Assembly (NCBI GenBank): GCA_963712715.1
Contig: CAVQJI010000040.1
Location: 1-64,000 of the forward strand
DNA length: 64,000 nucleotides
Source: JAFEDN01 sp963712715
Lineage (GTDB): Bacteria > Pseudomonadota > Gammaproteobacteria > Coxiellales > Coxiellaceae
Direction: 5' to 3'
Positions 25,819 to 34,612 of this stretch are shown in pieces; position 1 is the stretch's first letter; each line of letters starts with the position of its first letter. Both the position numbers and the translations under genes were made by a program. The notes beneath the pieces were generated by a model. That model searched no databases. It was given only the letters and a program-made list of their open reading frames with translations, and had not been told where the DNA came from.

Positions 25819-27255
25819 ATGACATTTTCAGATTTATTGCCCATTTTACCCGAATTGTTTTTGACGGTGATGGTCGCAGTGGTTTTGTTAGCGGGTGTTT
25901 TTGCTCCCCGGCATAAACAGCTGGCTTATTATCTGGTACAGCTGAGTTTGATTATCGCCGCCATTTTAACCTTGTATTGTTACTCGGCATTAGGAAGTGT
26001 CGCCACGTTTTCGTTCAACCACAGTTATGTCCTTGACCATTTTGCCGTCGTGCTGAAATTATTCGTGTATTTAATTTCCTTCGTCGTGTTTTTATATTCC
26101 CGAAATTACAATCAGGAGCGCCATATTCTCAACAATGAATTTCACGTATTAGCGCTGTTATCGACTATCGGCATGTTGACGCTGATATCCGCTTATAATT
26201 TACTGACCCTGTATCTGGCTTTGGAATTACTGTCATTACCGTTATATGCTCTGGTGGCGTTGCAACGGGCGAAGATGCGTTGTGTGGAAGCCGCCATGAA
26301 ATATTTTGTCGTCGGCGGCATGGCTTCGGGAATGTTGCTGTATGGCATTTCAATATTATTCGGCGCCACCGGCAGTCTCGACCTGAGCATTATCGCTCAC
26401 GCCGTGGGGCAACTTAACGGATTGCACAACATCATGCTGATTTTCGCATTAGTATTCATTATCGCTGGCATGGCGTTTAAAGTCGGTGCGGTGCCTTTCC
26501 ACATGTGGGTGCCTGACGTTTATGACGGAGCACCGACGTCAGTGACTTTGCTGATCAGCGCCGCTCCAAAAATAGCCGGTTTCGCTTTGTTTGTACGCAT
26601 TTTAGCGATCGGTTTGCCTGGCCTGATCGGAGAATGGCAACAAATATTATTAGTGATAGCTTTACTGTCGATCGCCCTGGGTAACGTTGTCGCCATTGTG
26701 CAAAGTAATATCAAACGAATGTTGGCGTACTCATCGATTTCTCACATGGGATTTATGTTATTGGGTTTAGCCTGTGGCAATGAATCCGGTAATAGCGCCG
26801 CCATTTTTTATGTCATTACTTACAGTCTGATGAGCCTGGGCGCCTTCGGTATGGTGGCGTTAATGAGCCGCGCCGGCTTTGAAGCCAACGATATAGAAGA
26901 TTATGCCGGTCTTAATCAGCGCAGCCCCTTGCTGGCGTTTATGTTGCTGATTCTGATGTTTTCCATGGCGGGGGTACCGCCACTGGTGGGATTTATCGCA
27001 AAATTAGCTGTTTTAAATGCGCTGGTAGATGCTCACTTAACCTGGGTTGCCGTGGTCGCCTTAATTTTTTCCGTTATCGGAGCTTATTACTATATTCGAG
27101 TCGTTAAAGTCATGTATTTTGACCAACCGCTGGACGCCGAGTTGATTGTTTGTCCTCAGGACACAAAACTGGCGATTACGGTTAACGGCATCGCCATATT
27201 ATTATTAGGGATTTTTCCTGGCGCCTTATCAACCCTTTGCCAGGGACTTTTTTAG
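25819..27255 (+). CDS. nuoN: NADH-quinone oxidoreductase subunit N
   Basis: A 478-residue antiporter-like membrane subunit, last of the complex I run. 'ALELLSLPLYALVAL' and 'KVGAVPFHMWVPDVYDGAPT' identify it. It starts 15 bp after nuoM behind GAGG. proB follows with a 20-bp gap after its stop, so proBA could be read from the nuo transcript. Confidence 0.97.
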   Translation: MTFSDLLPILPELFLTVMVAVVLLAGVFAPRHKQLAYYLVQLSLIIAAILTLYCYSALGSVATFSFNHSYVLDHFAVVLKLFVYLISFVVFLYSRNYNQERHILNNEFHVLALLSTIGMLTLISAYNLLTLYLALELLSLPLYALVALQRAKMRCVEAAMKYFVVGGMASGMLLYGISILFGATGSLDLSIIAHAVGQLNGLHNIMLIFALVFIIAGMAFKVGAVPFHMWVPDVYDGAPTSVTLLISAAPKIAGFALFVRILAIGLPGLIGEWQQILLVIALLSIALGNVVAIVQSNIKRMLAYSSISHMGFMLLGLACGNESGNSAAIFYVITYSLMSLGAFGMVALMSRAGFEANDIEDYAGLNQRSPLLAFMLLILMFSMAGVPPLVGFIAKLAVLNALVDAHLTWVAVVALIFSVIGAYYYIRVVKVMYFDQPLDAELIVCPQDTKLAITVNGIAILLLGIFPGALSTLCQGLF

Positions 27256-27275
27256 CCTCGAAACTGGGAAGTTTA

Positions 27276-28394
27276 GTGAACGAACGTTGGCAAAAAGCAA
27301 AACGTATTGTTATAAAAATTGGCTCTTCACTTCTGGTGGACGAACAATCAGGAAAGGTGCATCGCCAATGGTTAACCCGTGTCGCCGCGGAGATTGCCGA
27401 TTTATGGCGGAAGAATAAGGAAATTATTTTGGTTTCTTCCGGTTCCGTCGCCATTGGCCGGCGTCAACTTGATTTGTGCCCCTCACCTTTTCAGCTTGAA
27501 GAAAAGCAGGCCGCCGCGGCGGTGGGCCAGATTCAGCTTGCGCATGCGTATCAGGAAGTCATGGCGAAACACGGCATCGCTGTCGCCCAAATATTGTTGA
27601 CTCTGGAAGACAGCGAAAATCGCCAGCGTTATCTCAACGCTCATAATACTCTCGAAACCTTATTACGCTTAAAAGTGATACCTATTATCAATGAAAACGA
27701 CACCGTGGCGACGTCAGAAATTCGCTATGGCGACAATGACCGCTTATCCGCCCGCGTTGCTCAGATGGCCGCTGCGGATGTTCTGGTACTGCTTTCAGAC
27801 ATTGACGGTTTATACACCGCTGATCCCCGCCGGGATCCATCGGCAAAATTTATTCCCGAGGTCGAGGAACTGACTCCCGACATTGAAGCGATGGGTGGAG
27901 GCGCCGGCAGCGGTTACGGCTCCGGCGGCATGAAGACCAAACTGGCCGCCGCGCGTCTGGTGATGGCGTGCGGTTGCAGCATGGTGATTTGCAAAGGACA
28001 CGCCGAAAAGCCTTTAGCTCAGCTTGAGTCCGGGGGGCTCCGCACCTGGTTTTTGCCGCATATTTCGCCCCGAAGCGCTCGAAAAAACTGGCTGGCGCAA
28101 CATTTACAGCCGTACGGGACAATCACCATTGACGATGGCGCGGTCCGTGCTTTACGAAAAGGAAAAAGTTTATTATCGGCAGGAGTTGTGGGGGTGGATG
28201 GTGAGTTTCGCAAAGGAGATCCGGTGCGAATTATCACCAAACAAAATCACGAAATCGCTCGCGGTCTGTGCAACTATCACGCCCATGAATTACGAATGAT
28301 TATGGGACGCCGTAGTAGCGAGTTTGAACAAATACTGGGTTACCTCGGTAGTGATGAAATCATCCATCGTGACGATCTGGTGGTGCTGGAATGA
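27276..28394 (+). CDS. proB: Glutamate 5-kinase
   Basis: A 372-residue enzyme catalysing the first step of proline synthesis, ATP-dependent phosphorylation of glutamate. The amino-acid kinase fold begins 'KRIVIKIGSSLLVDE' and includes 'IINENDTVAT' and 'GGMKTKLAAARLVMACGC'. A PUA domain occupies about residues 280-365. The open frame extends to a TTG at 27237 inside nuoN, but the GTG at 27276 behind GGGAAG gives the expected length. It overlaps proA by 4 bp. Confidence 0.95.
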   Translation: MNERWQKAKRIVIKIGSSLLVDEQSGKVHRQWLTRVAAEIADLWRKNKEIILVSSGSVAIGRRQLDLCPSPFQLEEKQAAAAVGQIQLAHAYQEVMAKHGIAVAQILLTLEDSENRQRYLNAHNTLETLLRLKVIPIINENDTVATSEIRYGDNDRLSARVAQMAAADVLVLLSDIDGLYTADPRRDPSAKFIPEVEELTPDIEAMGGGAGSGYGSGGMKTKLAAARLVMACGCSMVICKGHAEKPLAQLESGGLRTWFLPHISPRSARKNWLAQHLQPYGTITIDDGAVRALRKGKSLLSAGVVGVDGEFRKGDPVRIITKQNHEIARGLCNYHAHELRMIMGRRSSEFEQILGYLGSDEIIHRDDLVVLE

Positions 28395-29644
28395 AAGAAA
28401 CAATGGAAAAATTAGGGCTGTTGGCAAGGGCTGCTGGTCGCGTTCTGGCGACTGCCACGTCTGCGCAAAAAAACCGGGCTTTACAGGAAATAGCTCACTC
28501 TTTATTAGAAAATCAGGCGCATATTCTCGCGGTTAACCAGACGGACGTCGAAAAAGCGCGGCAGCAGGGCAAACCGGCGGCGTTTCTGGATCGTTTGTCG
28601 CTGGGAGCAAAAGGCGTGAAAGCGATGATCGACGGTTTACACGTGGTGGCCGGTTTGTTAGATCCGGTCGGCAGGGTTTTAGCGCAATGGACGCGGCCCA
28701 ATGGCCTGCGAATTTCCCGGGTTTCCATGCCTCTGGGAGTTGTCGGCGTGATTTACGAATCCAGACCTAACGTCACCATCGACGCGGCGGCGCTGTGTTT
28801 AAAGGCGGGAAACGCCGTTATTTTACGCGGGGGTTCTGAGAGTTTTGCCACCGCCCAGTCTTTAATGAAATGCATAGAGGCGGGAATTACCACCGCCGGA
28901 CTGCCGGCCGCCAGTGTGCAGATGGTGCCCACGCCAGATCGAGCAGCCATTGATGAATTACTGCAACTGGATCATTATGTCGACGTCATCGTTCCTCGCG
29001 GCGGCCCCGCCCTGATCGAATACGCCCGGCGTGTTTCGCGGGTGCCTCTTTTCCAGCATCTGGCCGGAAACTGCCATACTTATGTACAGGCCGCCGCCGA
29101 TGTCGAAATGGCGAAAACAGTATTGCTCAACGCGAAAATGCGCCGCACGGGCATTTGCGGCTCTACCGAAACGCTGTTAATTGATCGTGCCGCCGCTTCT
29201 ACTATTTTGCCGCAGCTAGTTGCTGCGTTAACTGAAGGGAACTGTGAAATTCGGGGTGATCAGGAAGTTAAGGCCTTATTCCCAACTGTCAAAGCCGCCG
29301 TGGATGCCGATTGGGAAACGGAATTCCTGGATGCGATCATCGCCGTTAAAATAGTGGAAAATATTGACGAAGCGATCGCCCACATCGCCACGCACGGCAC
29401 ACAGCATACCGAAGCGATTATCACCCAGGATACCGCGGCTGCGGAAAAATTTTTGCGTGAAGTGGATAGCGCGATAGTCATGCACAACGCCTCCACCCAA
29501 TTCGCCGACGGCGGCGAATTCGGCATGGGCGCCGAAATCGGCATCGCCACCGGCAAACTGCACGCCCGTGGCCCGGTAGGGGTCGAGCAACTCACCACCT
29601 TTAAATATCAAGTGCGCGGCTCCGGCCAAATCCGACCCGTGTAA
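28391..29644 (+). CDS. proA: Glutamate-5-semialdehyde dehydrogenase
   Basis: A 417-residue enzyme reducing gamma-glutamyl phosphate to glutamate semialdehyde with NADPH, the second step of proline synthesis. It has the aldehyde dehydrogenase-type fold with 'RRTGICGSTETLL', containing the catalytic Cys, and 'GGEFGMGAEIGIATGKLHARG' split around the conserved C-terminal block. The start overlaps the proB stop, so translation is coupled. Confidence 0.97.
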   Translation: MKETMEKLGLLARAAGRVLATATSAQKNRALQEIAHSLLENQAHILAVNQTDVEKARQQGKPAAFLDRLSLGAKGVKAMIDGLHVVAGLLDPVGRVLAQWTRPNGLRISRVSMPLGVVGVIYESRPNVTIDAAALCLKAGNAVILRGGSESFATAQSLMKCIEAGITTAGLPAASVQMVPTPDRAAIDELLQLDHYVDVIVPRGGPALIEYARRVSRVPLFQHLAGNCHTYVQAAADVEMAKTVLLNAKMRRTGICGSTETLLIDRAAASTILPQLVAALTEGNCEIRGDQEVKALFPTVKAAVDADWETEFLDAIIAVKIVENIDEAIAHIATHGTQHTEAIITQDTAAAEKFLREVDSAIVMHNASTQFADGGEFGMGAEIGIATGKLHARGPVGVEQLTTFKYQVRGSGQIRPV

Positions 29645-29668
29645 AAAATAAGTAATATTGAATTATCG

Positions 29669-29806
29669 ATGAAACAAAATGTACTGGAAAAAGTCAGATC
29701 GATGCTGGAAGAAGTTAATACTCAACACCAATATTTCCAAAGCATTTTCAATAGGGGATCGGAAAAACAGTTTACGAATTCTGAGCTGGCGAAGAAATTT
29801 TTTTTC
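29669..29806 (+). other. Probable N-terminal coding segment of the Sel1/RAP gene, out of frame
   Basis: From the ATG at 29669 the frame encodes about 46 helical residues ending 'SELAKKFFF' at a run of eight Ts (29798-29805). One more T would read through to 'QLYGEIFRAGKK' in the main frame. This suggests the true gene starts here and is broken, or slips, at the homopolymer. Confidence 0.6.
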
Positions 29807-29808
29807 AA

Positions 29809-32322
29809 TTGTATGGAGAGATCTTCCGGGCTGGAAAAAAAATCGAAGCTGTATTTGAAGCATTTAAGCAACACAAACTTCAGGGTGATTTAGTACCACT
29901 TACAGCAGTTAAAGGCGAGAATTTGAACCGTATCGGTCAATGTTATATTGCCCTGAATCAGGAAGCTGAAGCGATGCCTTTTTTAATAAAAGCAGCCTGT
30001 GAATTTAATAATAAATGTGCACATCAAATTCTGGGTGAGATCTATTATAAAAATAATCACTTTAAAAAAGCCTGCTACCATCTTGAAAAATCTCCCATGA
30101 CTAATCACAAAATTGCTCTTTTGTTGGCTGATCTTTATGACCGGGGTTATGGGAATGAAGAAAAAACCCGGAAAAAGCTTAAAGCCAGAGATTATTATCA
30201 GGCAGCCGAAGAGTGGGCGTTAAGAGAGCCACCCAATGCAATCGCTTATTGTAACGTGGCTCTCTTTTACCATTTGAAAAAACTGGGACCCGACATCAAG
30301 GAAGGACTCTATTGGCAAAAGGCTGCTGACTTGGGGAATGCTAACGCCCAACATCGTGCCGCGCGATTATTGGAGGAGGGGTTAGGTGGACTTACTCAAG
30401 ATATTAAAGCAGCCATAAAGCGCTATCGTCAATCAATAGATCAAAACTACATTCCAGCCTTTCATGATTTGGCAAACTTATTGGAAAGTTTAGCCGGTGA
30501 TGAAAATTTAAAAGAGGCCTATAACTTATATGCTCAGGCAGCGCCTGGTTTGTCAAAATCAAAAATAGACAAAGCTCGCTGTTTGTGTGGCGGTTTAGGT
30601 GTGAGCAAGGATGTTGCGCAAGGAATGGCGATTTTTGAGGAAATGTCGCGTGATTTCTCCTGTAAGGATAATCATTCAAAAATATATCATAATTTGGGTA
30701 TCTTGTATTTCGAAGAGTTTGGCAATTTTGCAAAAGCGTTGGAATATTTACAGTTAGGAGCAAACCTGGGTGACCCGGGAAGTCAGTTTGCTATCGCGGG
30801 ATTTTATGAATTTGGCCTGGGACTGGAAGAGGCTGATAGCGCTGCTGCCCTGATTTGGTTAGAAAAAGCCGCGCAAAGCACTGATCAAACCGTCGCTACC
30901 AGAGCAGTAATAACTTTGAAAGCTCTCAAAATGCGATTGCGCAGCAGTGAACTATTAACTGCATTTCAACAGGAAGATAAAAATCCCAAAGAAATTTTAT
31001 CGGAGGTCAATGATATACTATCGGTTCCCCCAGGCGATTATTATCAAGACAAACCGGCTTTTAAAAAATTAAATCAAGTCCTGGTGCAAACAGCCAAAAA
31101 TCCTGATTTATACCGCAATGAAAAAATTCGCGCTCTCTTTGCTCATATTGTCACAGCAAACTATTTCGACCATATTAATTTAGTCACTGCTTTATTTAAT
31201 ATTGGCGGGTTATTTCATAATATTAATAATCAACCTCAAGCTATTAATGAATATAAGAAAGAGATAAAAATATTAATTAATCGATTACAGGATAGAATGC
31301 CTCATTTGGAAGTGCGAGAAACAGCCAATGCGCTGCATGGGCTTAGTTTATTGCATTTGAATGCAGGCGAAGAACCCATTATTCATTGCATTCGTTTGTT
31401 ATTAATTAGGGCTGAAAAAAATCTTTCCAGCTTTACTTCGCAAGATTTGGATATGGCCATTTGCGCCATTGCCCGATTTAATTTAGCCAGGGAAGAATTA
31501 CAGCGTTTACAGTGTTTAATTCGAGAAATACAAAATCGTTGGGCGGAATTTAATTTAGATCAATTGATTCACCTGGCCTACGCCTTCGCTGTTTTGGATG
31601 TTTATCAAAAAGAAATTAAGTATCGTTGTTTTAAGGCTGGGAGATTAGGCTCTCAAATTTTCTCAAAAATTATAGCGAAAATACCAGCAGATTCGAAAAC
31701 CCTGCCTATTCAATTGCGTAGTCAGTTGGATTTAGGTTGGAGATACTTCAAACAAAACTATCCTATGTGTAAAGTCGATCCTGCTTCATTGGCGTTAGGG
31801 CCTATTGTGTATCAAAATAATAATTCACCCTGGATGTCACAGTTCCAAAAAGAAGTGACTGCTTTTATTCGTCGTCATCGTGTCCCCACTCAGCACGACA
31901 TTCAGACAGAGGTGAGTATTAAAGAATTGCCGCCGGTGGACATATATTCTTCGGATGATAATACAGCGATACAGGCGAATGGTCCAACTCATTATTATTA
32001 CAGCTTGGAGCAAAAATCCCAACCAGCGCCCACGTTAAAGGAACAATTTCACAGGCATTTATTCATGAAAGAATGTAAATTGGTTGATATTTCCTGCTTT
32101 GAATGGTCTAAACAAAAAAATAATAATGAAAGAAGCGCTTATTTAAGCAGCCTGGGATTAAAGCTTGTTTCGATTCCCGGGCAGGCGTCGTTGATAAAAA
32201 ATCAGGGAATACAAAAGGAATGGCGAAAAAAATCGAAACCACCCAGTTCAGCGCAGCCATTGAGTAATAGTTCAGACTGCGTCACCACGGCAATCGAGCC
32301 AGAATTTAATCGATTAAGTTAA
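29809..32322 (+). CDS. Sel1/TPR-like repeat protein with C-terminal RAP domain
   Basis: An 837-residue protein in the open frame. Residues ~40-380 are tandem Sel1-like/TPR-like helical repeats ('YWQKAADLGNANAQHRAARL', 'ALEYLQLGANLGDPGSQFAIA'). A middle region has OPR/FASTK-like helical pairs. Residues ~705-790 form a RAP domain: 'AIQANGPTHYYY', then 'LKEQFHRHLFMKECKL', then 'ISCFEWSK'. RAP domains occur in organelle RNA-binding proteins of eukaryotes and in some intracellular bacteria. The role could be RNA binding or cleavage, perhaps in a host organelle, but that is inference. The likely true start is the ATG at 29669, separated by a frame break at a T8 run. Confidence 0.72.
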   Translation: MYGEIFRAGKKIEAVFEAFKQHKLQGDLVPLTAVKGENLNRIGQCYIALNQEAEAMPFLIKAACEFNNKCAHQILGEIYYKNNHFKKACYHLEKSPMTNHKIALLLADLYDRGYGNEEKTRKKLKARDYYQAAEEWALREPPNAIAYCNVALFYHLKKLGPDIKEGLYWQKAADLGNANAQHRAARLLEEGLGGLTQDIKAAIKRYRQSIDQNYIPAFHDLANLLESLAGDENLKEAYNLYAQAAPGLSKSKIDKARCLCGGLGVSKDVAQGMAIFEEMSRDFSCKDNHSKIYHNLGILYFEEFGNFAKALEYLQLGANLGDPGSQFAIAGFYEFGLGLEEADSAAALIWLEKAAQSTDQTVATRAVITLKALKMRLRSSELLTAFQQEDKNPKEILSEVNDILSVPPGDYYQDKPAFKKLNQVLVQTAKNPDLYRNEKIRALFAHIVTANYFDHINLVTALFNIGGLFHNINNQPQAINEYKKEIKILINRLQDRMPHLEVRETANALHGLSLLHLNAGEEPIIHCIRLLLIRAEKNLSSFTSQDLDMAICAIARFNLAREELQRLQCLIREIQNRWAEFNLDQLIHLAYAFAVLDVYQKEIKYRCFKAGRLGSQIFSKIIAKIPADSKTLPIQLRSQLDLGWRYFKQNYPMCKVDPASLALGPIVYQNNNSPWMSQFQKEVTAFIRRHRVPTQHDIQTEVSIKELPPVDIYSSDDNTAIQANGPTHYYYSLEQKSQPAPTLKEQFHRHLFMKECKLVDISCFEWSKQKNNNERSAYLSSLGLKLVSIPGQASLIKNQGIQKEWRKKSKPPSSAQPLSNSSDCVTTAIEPEFNRLS

Positions 32323-32325
32323 ATT

Positions 32326-32937
32326 TTAAGTTTTCTCAAGAAATTTCTCAAATCGGTTTTTGACCATAACGCGACGGCGGGGGGAAAATATACGGGAAAT
32401 AATCGATTGGGCAGTGTTTAAATTAAAATTCTTTGGTAATTCGACTTCGGGTAAAGAGCGAAACAAGCCGCTTTTTGCGGCGCTTAAATAAATAATATCA
32501 ATAAGCGCTTTTTCAGGTGTGGCCATTTTGATAAGAGTTCCTTGCAATAATTTAAAACCAAAGAAAAAATTTTCTTCCAGGTGATGGATGGATACTTCGC
32601 CCAATGGAGTTGAAAATACCTTTGTCCTGGCTAATGAGACGGCATAAATTATCGTCGGTAATTGAGAAATCATGCCGTGATGATAAAGTGCGGTTTGCAG
32701 CGAAATATAACCTGGAAAAGGCATGGTTAAATATTCCGGCAATTGCAAGGGATCTAATTTCTCTGGAAAAGCCCATAATCCTCTGTGGATATGAACCAGA
32801 TGGTTATATTTAGATAAACGTCGCAGTATTTTGCTGGCATGAGCTGTATTTACATTTAAAAAAGCAGCGACATCGCGAGTCTGAATGCAGGGCTGATTTA
32901 ATTGCTTTAATTTTTGTAAAACTTCTACTATTTGCAT
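32326..32937 (-). CDS. AbiEi-type antitoxin/transcriptional regulator (orphan)
   Basis: A 203-residue protein. The N-terminal winged helix-turn-helix ('TRDVAAFLNVNTAHASKIL') is followed by the AbiEi-type domain ('PGYISLQTALYHHGMISQ', 'MATPEKALIDIIYLS'). AbiEi is the repressor and antitoxin of the type IV abortive-infection pair with the nucleotidyltransferase AbiEii. No AbiEii gene is adjacent: downstream is the convergent RAP gene (3 bp away), and upstream is a divergent gene with only 2 bp between start codons. It may be a solitary regulator. Confidence 0.75.
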   Translation of the reverse strand: MQIVEVLQKLKQLNQPCIQTRDVAAFLNVNTAHASKILRRLSKYNHLVHIHRGLWAFPEKLDPLQLPEYLTMPFPGYISLQTALYHHGMISQLPTIIYAVSLARTKVFSTPLGEVSIHHLEENFFFGFKLLQGTLIKMATPEKALIDIIYLSAAKSGLFRSLPEVELPKNFNLNTAQSIISRIFSPRRRVMVKNRFEKFLEKT

Positions 32938-32939
32938 TT

Positions 32940-33425
32940 ATGACAACAAGGTTACTCCATCTTTTAATTGTTAAAATTTTAGAGTATACATCGCCTGATG
33001 ATTTGGATAGCTCGATTAGGCAGCTACATCAAAGAGCGAATAATCTCATCGAAAGGTTATCGGAGGAGATTATTAATCTTGAAGCTTCCCGAAGTTCGGT
33101 AGAGCGCAAAAAAAGAATTGCAGGAATGTTCGGCTTTTTCGGTTTAGCGGGAACTCTTGCAATATCGCCAGCTTTAAAGAATGAAGAAAACCCTAATCCA
33201 TTTGCAATTTCCTTGGCCTCTGTGATGGGAACATTGTTTTTTGTAAGTTCCTGCTTATTCATAAAGTTTAGAAGAACTCAGAATAGTTTTGTAACAGCGA
33301 TGGAAGACAAGGTTTCTGGCTTAACACCTTTGAATCCTTTACCCGTCCTTGACGATGAGCTTGAAAAATATCCAGTGACGTTTGTGTCTTTAGATAAGCA
33401 ACCCATTCATACCTTCAGAATATGA
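32940..33425 (+). CDS. Unknown protein with two membrane helices, possible N-terminal part of a split gene
   Basis: A 161-residue protein. Residues 1-60 are helical and charged. Two hydrophobic helices follow ('MFGFFGLAGTLAISPAL' and 'FAISLASVMGTLFFVSSCLFI'), then a soluble tail. Near the end, deleting one C from the CCC at about 33403 would convert the tail to 'DKQPFIPSEYERV' and fuse this frame to the next gene. So this may be the membrane-anchored N-terminal half of a RING-like protein. The ATG at 32940 has no good ribosome-binding site. Confidence 0.55.
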   Translation: MTTRLLHLLIVKILEYTSPDDLDSSIRQLHQRANNLIERLSEEIINLEASRSSVERKKRIAGMFGFFGLAGTLAISPALKNEENPNPFAISLASVMGTLFFVSSCLFIKFRRTQNSFVTAMEDKVSGLTPLNPLPVLDDELEKYPVTFVSLDKQPIHTFRI

Positions 33426-33444
33426 GCGGGTACGGGCCGCTACT

Positions 33445-34110
33445 GTGTTGAGCCAAAACAAACCTGAAGGGGACAAAGATTGCCTGGTATGTGCAATTTG
33501 TTTAAGCAGTGGAGACGTGGTAGAAGAAAAGACAGAAGAAAATAAAGATGAAATCGCGCTCACCGTTCTGGCTGAAGAAAAGCAGGAAATGCTTGGACCA
33601 AATGATGAAAGTAAGTCCTATAGCCTATTGTATAAAAAAATGGCCTACCCCATTACAGAGGAAGGGGGATTCGGACCTCCATGCCATGTGCCTTGCATAA
33701 GTGGCTGGATAAACAAATTTATTGAGTCGTCTCCCACAGAGATACCAAATCCCCATAAGGGCAAAAGCCCGCTAAGTATAGATGAATTTAAATATGTAAA
33801 ATTTGTTTCTACGATAGAGATACTAAGACACCATGAACAATCACAACTAAAATATCCAACGATATATTCATCCTCTGATAACAAACCTGTTCTTTCTAAT
33901 TCTTCCGGTTCTTCTACTTCTTCTGTGGAAAGTTCGTCAGGCAGTTCATCCTCTTCAACTACAAACTCTATAAAGTCCTCAAAATCACCCGAATGTCAGA
34001 GGGCATGGACTGCCAGATTTCAAAAACTACCGAACTCTTTGAGAGAACCTTTATTAACCCCAGAAAATCCGGGTATTAATAATGGCTACACCCCACCACC
34101 ACCATCCTAG
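33445..34110 (+). CDS. RING/U-box-like zinc-finger protein, possibly C-terminal half of a split gene
   Basis: A 221-residue frame starting at a TTG; it is open upstream to about 33388. The N-terminal third has 'DCLVCAICLSSGDVV' and, 55 residues later, 'PPCHVPCISGWINKF' followed by 'NPHKGKSPLSIDEF'. The order CxxC … CHxxCIxxW … P-L resembles RING/U-box folds used by E3 ubiquitin ligases, though not all zinc ligands are evident. A Ser-rich low-complexity region follows (about 145-180), then a proline-rich end. An E3-like effector is an inference. Confidence 0.5.
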   Translation: MLSQNKPEGDKDCLVCAICLSSGDVVEEKTEENKDEIALTVLAEEKQEMLGPNDESKSYSLLYKKMAYPITEEGGFGPPCHVPCISGWINKFIESSPTEIPNPHKGKSPLSIDEFKYVKFVSTIEILRHHEQSQLKYPTIYSSSDNKPVLSNSSGSSTSSVESSSGSSSSSTTNSIKSSKSPECQRAWTARFQKLPNSLREPLLTPENPGINNGYTPPPPS

Positions 34111-34180
34111 AGGAATGCGGTCTTATTCAGGAGGATACCTCATCCCGCGACTCGATCGGGATCTAAACGCGGCACTCTGG

Positions 34181-34367
34181 ATACCGCGGTCAAGCCGCAT
34201 AGGCGTCAGTTTAAGGAAGTTTAGCCGTCATTGCGAGCGCCAGCGAAGCAATCCAGTACGAGCTTTGTAGAAATTCAGTACTGGATTGCTTCGCTGGCGC
34301 TCGCAATGACGGCGTCTTTTGGGAAAAAAATCCTTAAACTGACGCCTATGCGGTCAAGCCGCGGTAT
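34181..34367. repeat. Nested palindrome: family CGTCATTGCGAG copy 2 inside a second inverted repeat
   Basis: The inner element (34224-34313) has arms GCCGTCATTGCGAGCG and CGCTCGCAATGACGGC. It is enclosed by outer arms of 37 bp (34181-34217 and 34331-34367) reading CGCATAGGCGTCAGTTTAAG and its complement; only the central TCAAG/CTTGA differs. The rest of the 34111-34612 gap has GC-rich debris and no gene I can support. Confidence 0.88.
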
Positions 34368-34612
34368 GACGTGCCTTGGGCAGAATGAGACGGCCTTGAG
34401 CCTTGGGTCCCCATGTCTTTACACAAATTTAAGAAAACGTTAATAATGTGAATTTATACTTTTCAAATCTATAAAAATAGTAAAAATACATATCTGTAAT
34501 TTAAAGCCAATAAGATATTCATAGATGGCGATATCCAGGGGGATGTCCCATTGACAGGTATCCGTCAGGGCCTCGACCGCGATTTTTTATTTTAACAAAT
34601 AAGAGTTTAAGT

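Noticed and set aside
27237..27275. Longer start (TTG) for proB inside nuoN
   Set aside because: The 13 extra residues are not part of glutamate kinases; GTG at 27276 has a good ribosome-binding site.
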